A DNA stretch of 64,000 nt, taken from contig NZ_AP031496.1 of NCBI RefSeq assembly GCF_042850945.1, positions 4,836,001 to 4,900,000 on the forward strand, in the 5' to 3' direction. Of the stretch, positions 1-7,136 are shown one piece after another. A program made the translations under genes and the position numbers. The stretch is from Halioxenophilus aromaticivorans (GTDB lineage Bacteria; Pseudomonadota; Gammaproteobacteria; Pseudomonadales; Cellvibrionaceae). The notes under the pieces are model-generated. The model was given only the letters and a program-made list of their open reading frames with translations, made no database searches and had not been told where the DNA came from. Positions within the stretch are counted from its first letter, which is position 1, and each line of letters starts with the position of its first letter.

Positions 1-428
1 TATGTCTGCTCGTAGCACTGAGCTCTCGAGCCACAGCCTCCGATACGCTCTTTATCTACCCCGCCGGTGGGCAGAGCGATGCACAGCTGGCCAAGGATCG
101 CTACCAGTGCTACCGCTGGGCTGTGGATCAAACCGGCGTCGACCCAAACACCTTGCAGCTGCCCAAAACCGGGCAAACCATGGTTCGCAATGAGCAACAC
201 GGCGCTGGCAATAGAGGCTTTTGGTTGGGCACCCTGGCAGGAGCAGCACTGGGTAACGCGCTGGATGGACACAGCGGAGGTACCGTCGACGGTGCCATAA
301 TCGGAGCATCCCTGGGCAATATGATTGGCGTCAACAAAGAGCGTAAGGGTGTGACCTTTCCCCGAAAAATAGAACCATGACGTTGATGAGATTTCCAGTT
401 AATCTACTCCCAAGGGGATCTCATTACT

Positions 429-692
429 ATGAAGAAACGATACACCGAAGAGCAAATCATCAAAGCGATCAAACAGCATGAAGCGGGTACCAAAGTGCCT
501 GATATTTGTCGCGAGCTGGGGATATCTGAAGGTACTTTCTACAACTGGCGGTCCAAGTATGCTGGCATGGAAGTCAATGAAGCTAAGCGCATGAAGGATA
601 TGGAGGCGGAGAACGCCAGGTTGAAGAAGCTTCTTGCAGAAAAGCTACTTGAAGTGGAGGCCATGAAGGATGTCTTGTCAAAAAAGTGGTAA
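429..692 (+). CDS. IS3-family transposase OrfA
   Basis: 87-aa DNA-binding subunit that recognises the IS ends. An N-terminal helix-turn-helix (about residues 7-42, with EEQIIKAIKQHEAG and the recognition stretch ELGISEGTFYNWRSKYAG) is followed by a leucine-rich coiled coil (about 52-85) for multimerisation. The KKRYTEEQII...GMEVNEAKRMK pattern is typical of the IS407/IS51 branch. It ends with AAA AAG TGG TAA, where the ribosome can slip into orfB. Confidence 0.93.
   Translation: MKKRYTEEQIIKAIKQHEAGTKVPDICRELGISEGTFYNWRSKYAGMEVNEAKRMKDMEAENARLKKLLAEKLLEVEAMKDVLSKKW
680..686 (+). promoter_or_regulatory. Programmed -1 frameshift site A AAA AAG between orfA and orfB
   Basis: The heptamer A AAA AAG sits in the orfA frame (codons at 681 and 684), two codons before the orfA stop. 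A -1 slip leads directly into the orfB frame and gives the OrfAB transposase. This is the standard IS3-family arrangement. Confidence 0.85.
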
Positions 693-1504
693 AGCCGGCT
701 GAACGTAAGCCTGTCGCCAGTTATCTGGTCGAAACGTTTGGCTTGAGCGAGCGCCGTGCTTGCTGGCTTTCTGGTATTAGCCGAACAGGCTATCGCTATC
801 GGGCTAAGGGCTACGACGACGATGTTCTTCGGAAGCGATTGAAAGAGCTAGCAGCACAATACAGTCGGTATGGCTACCTCTTGCTACACGGGTTACTGAA
901 AGCCGAAGGGTTGGTGACTAACAAGAAGCGAACCTACCGTGTTTACACAGAGGAAGGACTGCAGGTTCGTACAAAAAAGCGTAAAAAGCTCACGCGCCCT
1001 GTGCCTGTGATGGACTTACCTAAGCAAATCAACGAGCGCTGGTCTATGGATTTTGTATCAGATCAACTGAGTAATGGTAGACGTTTCCGAATACTAAATG
1101 TAGTTGATGACTACAGTCGCGAACTGGTCGGACAGCTGGCAGAGTTTTCTATTAGTGGAAATCGCGTAGCCCGTTTCTTAGATCAACTAATCGAGACCCG
1201 TGGTAAGCCTGAAAGTATCACTTGTGACAACGGTACTGAATACACCAGCAAAGCCATGTTCTTCTGGAGTAAAGAAAATCAGGTCAAACTCAACTTTATT
1301 CAGCCTGGCAAGCCAACGCAAAACGCCTTCGTCGAAAGCCTAAATGGCAAGTTTAGAGACACCTGTCTGAATCAGCACTGGTTCCGAACAATAGAGGAAG
1401 CCCGCTACGAAATAGATCAATGGCGTGCGCACTATAACCATGAGCGGCCGCACAGCTCATTAAATTACATGACGCCAGTAGCCTACGCGGCACAGGCAGC
1501 ATAA
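686..1504 (+). CDS. IS3-family transposase OrfB (DDE integrase domain)
   Basis: 272 aa counted from a GTG at 686; in vivo it is probably made mostly as the OrfAB fusion. An N-terminal HTH_21-type segment (about 45-100) precedes an rve integrase core. The catalytic triad is readable: Asp in RWSMDFVSD, Asp in ITCDNGTEYTS, and Glu in NAFVESLNGKFRDTCL, with the conserved K/R seven residues after the Glu. The C-terminal HYNHERPHSSLNYMTP is the usual IS3 ending. Full length, no internal stops. Confidence 0.94.
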   Translation: MVKPAERKPVASYLVETFGLSERRACWLSGISRTGYRYRAKGYDDDVLRKRLKELAAQYSRYGYLLLHGLLKAEGLVTNKKRTYRVYTEEGLQVRTKKRKKLTRPVPVMDLPKQINERWSMDFVSDQLSNGRRFRILNVVDDYSRELVGQLAEFSISGNRVARFLDQLIETRGKPESITCDNGTEYTSKAMFFWSKENQVKLNFIQPGKPTQNAFVESLNGKFRDTCLNQHWFRTIEEARYEIDQWRAHYNHERPHSSLNYMTPVAYAAQAA

Positions 1505-1755
1505 GGCAAATATCTCATCGAGGGAGTGGTATTAACTTAGGGGAAAGGTCAGGTGAAATAGCGGCACAGCAGAAGGCACAGGTCTTGGCCAATCAACAGG
1601 CCCAAGCCGCTTATAGCTATCAAGATCGTTTAAATGACTACAACCGCGCCTTTAGCGCCTGCATGGAGGCCCGCGACTATAGCGTGCGCTAACTGTAGAG
1701 CGTGTTTTTAAGAAAGCGGATGAGGCGGCGCGGTAAGTTATTTCTGGATAAGAAT

Positions 1756-2625
1756 TTAAGCCTGATCCACCGCCATAGGATTATTGTTAGCCCACAACGC
1801 CAGCTCATTATTAACGGCCTGCTTCCAGGTGCGAGGCTGCACGCCGAAGCAGTCCATTAAATGACGATATCCCAAAGCCGCACTGAGTGGCTCGGTGGAC
1901 TTGCCCGACACGTCCATAACCTCCCCCAGCACCTCGGCCTTATCGCCCAGTCGCTTAACAAGGTAGACGGCAAACTCGTCTTCAGTGCAGATATCGGCGG
2001 CGCCGTAATGAAACACCCCCCAGTTATCCGAGCCGCAACTGATTTGCTTGGCCAAGGCGTTGACCACCCGAGCTATGTCCTCATGGGACACCGGCGACCC
2101 TCGGCGCTCGGAGACGATCTCGGCCTGCGCGCCCTCCAACAGTGGCAACATAATGCGCGTGAGCAAGTTCTGCCCCTGCCAACCGATCACCCAGCTTAGG
2201 CGCAAAATTAAGTGCTGGGGCGCCTCGGCCACCACCTGCTCAGCCTGGCGATACAGTTCACCAACTTCATCTCTAGGCTCTAGCTCGTCGGCTTCAACGA
2301 AGCCCGACTTCTCGCCATTAAAAACGCGATAGCTGGACAACTGAAGCAACGGCCACTGGCGTTCACTGCACAGTGTGGCCAACACCTTGGCCGGCTCAAC
2401 GATGGCCTGAAAACTGGCATCTCGACCATCGTCACTCCAACCACAGGTATTGATAATGGCATCCGGTTTGGCTGCATCCAGCCAGCGGCTAACAGCGGTT
2501 TCATCGCCCCAATTGAGGTGCTGGGGCAACAACATCAACTCCATAAACCCGGATTGATCAAAACCCAGTTGAATGGCTTGGCCGAGGGCATCGGCGTGTT
2601 GTGTAAGTAGAACTTTGTAGGGCAA
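1756..2625 (-). CDS. RmlD-like sugar-nucleotide-binding protein, degenerate
   Basis: 289 aa with the overall fold of the extended SDR RmlD (dTDP-4-dehydrorhamnose reductase) family: INTCGWSD in place of the usual VNaaAyT, LSSYRVFNG in place of STDyVFdG, LRLSWVIGWQGQNLLTRIM in place of LRtsWvyg..NFv.tm. The N-terminal nucleotide motif is eroded (LLTQHADALGQAI instead of a GxxGxxG loop) and the catalytic YxxxK reads YRQAE, without the Lys. It therefore probably lacks normal reductase activity and may bind a nucleotide sugar or act as a scaffold. A canonical RmlD lies at 27828-28712. It stands alone upstream of the island. Confidence 0.72.
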   Translation of the reverse strand: MPYKVLLTQHADALGQAIQLGFDQSGFMELMLLPQHLNWGDETAVSRWLDAAKPDAIINTCGWSDDGRDASFQAIVEPAKVLATLCSERQWPLLQLSSYRVFNGEKSGFVEADELEPRDEVGELYRQAEQVVAEAPQHLILRLSWVIGWQGQNLLTRIMLPLLEGAQAEIVSERRGSPVSHEDIARVVNALAKQISCGSDNWGVFHYGAADICTEDEFAVYLVKRLGDKAEVLGEVMDVSGKSTEPLSAALGYRHLMDCFGVQPRTWKQAVNNELALWANNNPMAVDQA

Positions 2626-3505
2626 ACGGATGTTCCTTGAACAAAATTACTGACCAAAAAGCGCTTATCCACGAGCGGCAGTTGGCGCAAAAGCGACGCT
2701 TGGGGGTTTTATGCAACTTATAATAATTCACAAACTGGGGTGAGTTACCCGCTGAGATTATTTACAGGCTAAGAAATCACAGGCCAGTCTAAGCAAGCCC
2801 CAGGCCGGAGACAACCCCCAGAACCCACTGTCCAAGAAAACATGAAAAGATAGGAGCTACTGCGGGAACGGAGCGCGAATGCGGCTTACGTCCTCCTGGC
2901 CGCCAAGCCAGTTGGCACCGGTGATTTGCAACACCGTATTTAGCGCCACAGGCAAAAGAATTCAGAACCCTCCGGTAACCAACGAAGAGATTACGATTTA
3001 AAAAAGGGGCGAGTTATGCGCCCCTCCTTTTAGTGCGACAAAAAAGGAGCTTTCAGACCGCTCAGAAAGGTAGTTCACATAAAGTAGCGAACAAGCCATT
3101 CAACTCATTGAAAATATTAGCTTTTATCATAAAGACAACCAAAACTGTTAAGTTAAGCCCAATATTGTCAATTTTCTGGGCAGGTACTCTAGGAGTATTA
3201 GCCGCCAAGCGTAAAGATAGAATCTTGACACTTTCAGCGACAGCACCTGATCAACTCAGGCGGCTCCAACACCCAAAATCAAAAAAGGCGGGTATTGGAA
3301 GGCTGGTTGTTTCTACCAAACATTAAATCGCATTCTAGCAAGATCTCGGCTAAATAAAATCCATTTCCCGCTCTTGCCATCAACTCTATGTCAAACCTTG
3401 GTATTTACCCCCGTTTTCAAGCCATCAACAGCTAAGGGCACCTCAGATCAAGAGTCAATCCGGCAGACGGCTGCCCGATTTGAGGTTTGAGATAGAGTTA
3501 CCTCA
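2626..3505. other. Long non-coding stretch at the left flank of the island
   Basis: No convincing gene. It holds the 5' region of the RmlD-like gene, a GC-stem hairpin with T-tracts at about 3006-3030, and then an A+T-rich part that probably marks the transition into the island. A short open frame at 3033-3326 has no ribosome-binding site and no recognisable domain. A small hairpin GGCAG-ACGG-CTGCC lies at 3462-3475. I found no tRNA or tmRNA here that would serve as an integration site. Confidence 0.6.
3006..3030. terminator. Bidirectional hairpin with T-runs
   Basis: Stem GGGGCG (3006-3011) and CGCCCC (3019-3024) with a 7-nt loop. TCCTTTT follows on the plus strand and a T6 run follows on the minus strand, where it looks like an intrinsic terminator for leftward transcripts from the island. 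Confidence 0.6.
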
Positions 3506-3508
3506 AAT
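3478..3508. repeat. Inverted repeat ATTTGAGGT / ACCTCAAAT
   Basis: Perfect 9-bp arms at 3478-3486 and 3500-3508 around a 13-nt centre, next to the GCGTAATT cluster. It could be a protein-binding site or a structured end of the island. Confidence 0.5.
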
Positions 3509-3567
3509 TACGCACAATTACACGTCACATGCGTAATTACGCAAACCATGCGTAACTCCGCGTAATT
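3506..3567. repeat. Cluster of GCGTAATT repeats including a 14-bp palindrome
   Basis: AATTACGCA (3506-3514), the perfect palindrome TGCGTAATTACGCA (3530-3543), TGCGTAAC (3549-3556) and GCGTAATT (3560-3567) form four sites, in both orientations, within 62 bp just past the ietS stop. A fifth, weaker copy (GCATTAC) overlaps the stop region at 3571. Iteron-like clusters of this kind often bind a recombinase or regulator. Its place at the left end of the island suggests recombinase arm sites (inference). Confidence 0.5.
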
Positions 3568-3576
3568 CTCGCATTA

Positions 3577-5964
3577 CTACACTTTTGCTCGAGCCTGCAC
3601 CTGTTGCTCAATTTTCTGTGAGATCTGAGAATACAGTCGAGCTTCTTCGTTCTCCCTGTCAGTTACGGTTACTACCAAAGCATACTTTTCCAATTCTGCA
3701 CTTAGCGAGCCACCCCACCCCGCTGCATCCTGCCTAGTGACTACGACAAACCATTTGAAATCAGGAGATAGTTTTTTGAAGTTCCATTTAGAGCACTGAA
3801 CACTACCCTTGCTACGTAGCTCTGATGAGATTGTTCTATTTGCTTTGCTTGAGACGGTATCACTTAACCTATCTTTGTCTTTTTGCAGCTCTTTGTGAAA
3901 GTGTTTTTGTACTTCATCCAAAGAGCGACCTTTAACTAAATTGAATACTATCTTGGTAGCACGATAGTCAAGGCGTGTTGTGCGGACGGCAGGCGAATAA
4001 CTTAGGGAAACCCTCAATTCTCTTGCAGATTTTTTACGGCGGAGAAACTCTTCAGGCAATGGCAATTCATAAAACTGATAACTATCGTTTGAGATTGAAT
4101 CTTCAGCCATTAATAACACTGCTGACTCATCGGATCGATAAAGGTTCTCCTCATTAACCAGCCCATATCCGGCAACCTCTGTTTGAGGGTCCCGCCGTCC
4201 GTTGGCTTTTGAGTATGCCTTTTTAACCTCATCGGAAAATGTAGATAAGCACTCATCCGGCATGTCGGCATGATTAACCAAAATTGCCCTTAATAAATTT
4301 GCAGACGCATCTGGATAATTAACCAGAAGGCGCCCTGCCAGGTGCGTAATATAAGGGGCTGAAAAGCTAGTTCCATGACAGACACTGAACAGCGTATTAC
4401 CAACAAAATTTGGATTTAGGCTTAAAATTCCTGGCTCACCGTCTTCGACTTGCCATTGCTTCCCCTCGAAACGCATTGGTGAGGCAAAATTTCCTCCGTA
4501 TGCGACTAACTCTGGCTTGATTGCTCCCTTAACTGTTGGACCATGCCTTGTAAAAGGCGATGGTTGATTAGCTTTCGCCGCTGCCAAGTGATCGATATCT
4601 TCTGGGCGCTGTAAATCACCTCTAGTTGCATCGTGCAATGCTAGACTACCGACTGTTAACACATTCAGCGCAGGAGCCGGATCAATAATTCGATTGTGAT
4701 CGCCCAGCAAATACCCCGGATATTCTTCTCTCCAACTTTCTGCAGGGACGGGTGGTTCATCGCATCCCCTAAAATTACCTACAGAAACCACAAAGAGAAT
4801 ATCGTGCTTTCTTGCAAGCAAATCGAGAATATAAGCAATACCTCGGATATGCTTACCATCATAGGGGGAGTTTTCGTTCCCAATTGATAGGTTAAAAATC
4901 CGGCAACCAAAACCGACAAAATACTCAACAGCTTTAACCAAAGTGGACTCAATAGACTGAGCATTAAACTCGCAGTGCTTGTTTAATATTTTTCCATTAA
5001 AGAGCCAAGCTTCAGGCACCCAGTAATTGGAGCGGTTACATTCTTCCAGATTACCGTACAATGCAATCCCAGCTACTTGAGTTCCGTGCCCAGCAGCATC
5101 GAACTCATCTTCACCCTCCACAAAACTGGCGCTTTCTGCGACTGCGTTCTTTAAAAGAGGGTGATTTGTATTGATACCGCTATCTAAAATGCAGATTCGC
5201 GGGGCATCTTTATGTGGTGGCTGTATGTCTGCTGGCAGAGAGCTAATATCCCGATTAATAGTTTGATAATCGATACCACTTAGCGGAGGCAAGTCGATAA
5301 ATCTCACATCAGAATGGTTTAGTAATTTTCCAACACCATTCCTATCGACCATGAGCCTATACATAAGCAGACTATCAAGATTAACTTTATCCTTCCTCTC
5401 AATATTGTTGCTTACCAACCATTGTTCAAAAGCATCAACTAGTTCTTTTCGTTGTGGACTCGCGCTTAAATCAGAAGGCCATAATTCAACATCCAGCGTA
5501 AAAATTTCATCCTGAGGAAGCCCATATTGTTTAAGCGCCCAACTCTTTCTATCCTCAGCATTCCACGCCTCTATGCTTGTAAGCGCTTCAAGAAGTTGTT
5601 TTCGGGTAATATCCTTGTCATCCAGACCGAGCCAGGCCAAATGATCTGAAAAAGTAGCCAACCCTTGCTCTGTGGTGAAAACCACACATATGTGAATATC
5701 TTCTTGACTCACGAATTCTACGCCATGCGCCACAAGCTCATTGAATGAAAGCGTATCTTCATACTTCAACTTGAGTACGTAATGTCCTGGCCTCGACGTT
5801 AACTGCTGCTTAACAGCTTGAGTCGTGCTAGCCAACGCACCAGATAATTTTTGACCGTGCCCAACTAAGTCACTTCGATTTTTGAAGCGAGGAGGACGAC
5901 CAGACCTCCTCGGGTTATTAATTGGTTCTTTCTCAATACGCAGATGCTCAAATTCTTGTGCCAT
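3577..5964 (-). CDS. ietS: Subtilisin-like serine protease of an IetAS-type pair
   Basis: 795 aa, cytoplasmic (no signal peptide). A long N-terminal region (1-250) precedes a peptidase S8 core with the full catalytic set: Asp261 in ICILDSGINTNHP, His293 in AAGHGTQVAGIA, oxyanion Asn397 in VVSVGNFRG and Ser533 in HGTSFSAPYITHLAG. A C-terminal domain of about 200 residues follows. Its partner ATPase gene ends 15 bp upstream. A AAA ATPase with a large subtilase is the arrangement of IetAS, first described as a plasmid stability/incompatibility toxin-antitoxin pair in Agrobacterium and later listed among antiphage systems. The protease is the presumed effector. The gene name is by architecture, not by alignment. 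Confidence 0.82.
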   Translation of the reverse strand: MAQEFEHLRIEKEPINNPRRSGRPPRFKNRSDLVGHGQKLSGALASTTQAVKQQLTSRPGHYVLKLKYEDTLSFNELVAHGVEFVSQEDIHICVVFTTEQGLATFSDHLAWLGLDDKDITRKQLLEALTSIEAWNAEDRKSWALKQYGLPQDEIFTLDVELWPSDLSASPQRKELVDAFEQWLVSNNIERKDKVNLDSLLMYRLMVDRNGVGKLLNHSDVRFIDLPPLSGIDYQTINRDISSLPADIQPPHKDAPRICILDSGINTNHPLLKNAVAESASFVEGEDEFDAAGHGTQVAGIALYGNLEECNRSNYWVPEAWLFNGKILNKHCEFNAQSIESTLVKAVEYFVGFGCRIFNLSIGNENSPYDGKHIRGIAYILDLLARKHDILFVVSVGNFRGCDEPPVPAESWREEYPGYLLGDHNRIIDPAPALNVLTVGSLALHDATRGDLQRPEDIDHLAAAKANQPSPFTRHGPTVKGAIKPELVAYGGNFASPMRFEGKQWQVEDGEPGILSLNPNFVGNTLFSVCHGTSFSAPYITHLAGRLLVNYPDASANLLRAILVNHADMPDECLSTFSDEVKKAYSKANGRRDPQTEVAGYGLVNEENLYRSDESAVLLMAEDSISNDSYQFYELPLPEEFLRRKKSARELRVSLSYSPAVRTTRLDYRATKIVFNLVKGRSLDEVQKHFHKELQKDKDRLSDTVSSKANRTISSELRSKGSVQCSKWNFKKLSPDFKWFVVVTRQDAAGWGGSLSAELEKYALVVTVTDRENEEARLYSQISQKIEQQVQARAKV

Positions 5965-5979
5965 CTAAGCTAATTCCCT

Positions 5980-6957
5980 TTATTTTGTATTTTCTTTTTC
6001 AGCAGCCTGCTTCAAGTCTTTAATTGTCAAGAATTCCTGACTGCGAAGAATCATTCGCTTTACTGCTCGGCGGACAATTCGCTCAATATCTGCACCACTT
6101 CGATTAGCAAATATGTCAGTTAACTTTTTGTCAGTTAGCTCGAACTGGCGACGAACACCTCGCAACTTAAGCGAAAGTATCTGTTCAACTTGCTGCGGGC
6201 TAGGAAGTGGGAAATCGATTGTTTCATCAAATCGCCGCCAGATAGCGCCATCCAGAATCTGTTCGTGATTAGTCGCCGCTAAAATAAGGCTTTTGCCTTG
6301 GTACGCATCCATCATTTGCAGGACAGCATTCACAACACGACGCAACTCACCGTGCTCTGATGAATCTGATCGCTCTTTACCTATCGCATCAAACTCATCA
6401 AACAGAGCAACCATCTGGTTATCGGCGATAAAATCAAAAACCTTTCTCAGATTAGCCGCAGTTTCACCTAAGAACGATGACACCAAAGCGTCAAGGCGCA
6501 CAATGGCCAACGGTAAATCCAACTCGAACGCGATAACCTCGGCTGCCAGTGTCTTCCCACACCCAGGCGGGCCGTGAAATATGACTTTTCCCGAAGGTTT
6601 CATTCCAAAACTTCGCAATATATCGGCGCGGCGATGCTCTTCCAATAGCTCTTCTATAGCCACTTGGCCAGATTCAGGCAACACCATCTCTTCAAGCGGT
6701 CGATGTGCTTGGCGTATGTCTAATAGCGGCAAACCTCTCTCTTTGTCTATTGGGGGAGAGGGCAGTGCGTTCCTACCAGATTGCTTAGCAGGCTTTAAAT
6801 GCTCACCATATAGAATCTGTTCCAAGTCGTTAGCCAACAAGTGATGCTGCTTTTGACGCTCATCCTGAATAACAGCTTCGGAAGCACGGCGAAAAGCCTC
6901 AGAATCACCACTGGCTCCTGCTTTAATTAATTGCCGTAATATTTTTCCGTTTGCCAT
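5980..6957 (-). CDS. ietA: AAA ATPase of an IetAS-type pair
   Basis: 325 aa. A helical N-terminal region (1-90) precedes a single AAA+ module: Walker A GPPGCGKT (129-136), pore-like SSFLGET, Walker B ALFDEFD (184-190), sensor-1 ILAATNHE and an arginine-finger-like WRRFDE. The C-terminal helical lid reads RSGADIERIVRRAVKR. This is the classic FtsH/spastin-like clade. It is the first gene of the pair; the ATG at 6957 is preceded by AAGGGG at a good distance. It presumably unfolds or gates the protease, or neutralises it (inference from IetAS). The 179-bp gap upstream separates it from the next unit, so it may have its own promoter. Confidence 0.83.
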   Translation of the reverse strand: MANGKILRQLIKAGASGDSEAFRRASEAVIQDERQKQHHLLANDLEQILYGEHLKPAKQSGRNALPSPPIDKERGLPLLDIRQAHRPLEEMVLPESGQVAIEELLEEHRRADILRSFGMKPSGKVIFHGPPGCGKTLAAEVIAFELDLPLAIVRLDALVSSFLGETAANLRKVFDFIADNQMVALFDEFDAIGKERSDSSEHGELRRVVNAVLQMMDAYQGKSLILAATNHEQILDGAIWRRFDETIDFPLPSPQQVEQILSLKLRGVRRQFELTDKKLTDIFANRSGADIERIVRRAVKRMILRSQEFLTIKDLKQAAEKENTK

Positions 6958-7136
6958 TGCAAACCCCTTAAATAATCATGCTAAAAAAGCACTTCTCTTT
7001 TAAATAACAATAATTAATCTCAGCATTAGCATCGAGCCCTATCGCCAACTTCGGCCAGCTAACTAACATTATGTCCCCCTGAATCTCGCACTAAATAGTA
7101 AATCCAGGAATATCAATATTTGCGCATGGGTTCAAT

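Larger units (their letters stand above)
352..1551 (+). mobile_element. IS3-family insertion sequence (IS407-like group), 1200 bp, intact
   Basis: The ends are inverted repeats: TGACCTTTCCCC at 352-363 and its complement GGGGAAAGGTCA at 1540-1551, with further imperfect matching inward that includes GATGAGAT near 384 and its complement near 1513. A 4-bp direct repeat GGTG flanks it (348-351 and 1552-1555); 4-bp duplications are typical of the IS407 group. It carries orfA and orfB overlapping in the -1 frame with a slippery A6G. Both ends, both ORFs and the DDE residues are intact, so the copy looks mobile. Confidence 0.95.
3..1692 (+). pseudogene. Glycine-zipper family protein gene, split by an IS3-family element; 5' end outside window
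   Basis: The frame enters from the left edge, reads YPAGGQSDAQLAKDRYQCYRW, then a Gly/Ala zipper (GTLAGAALGNALDG, GAIIGASLGNMIG), and is cut at base 351. Removing bases 352-1551 and one copy of the 4-bp duplication GGTG rejoins the frame at 1556, giving KGEIAAQQKAQVLANQQAQA and ending DYNRAFSACMEARDYSVR with the stop at 1690-1692. The rejoining leaves no frameshift or stop, so the insertion is probably recent. Glycine zippers usually belong to envelope-associated proteins; the exact role of this family is unknown. As it stands the truncated product would end at an in-IS stop at 378-380. Confidence 0.88.

Noticed and set aside
3033..3326. 97-aa open frame at the left flank of the island
   Set aside because: No ribosome-binding site, no recognisable domain, and low-complexity Lys/Ser content; probably chance.
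3506..3567. GCGTAATT cluster as replication-origin iterons
   Set aside because: No rep or dnaA gene, no AT-rich unwinding element or DnaA boxes nearby; recombinase or regulator sites fit better.
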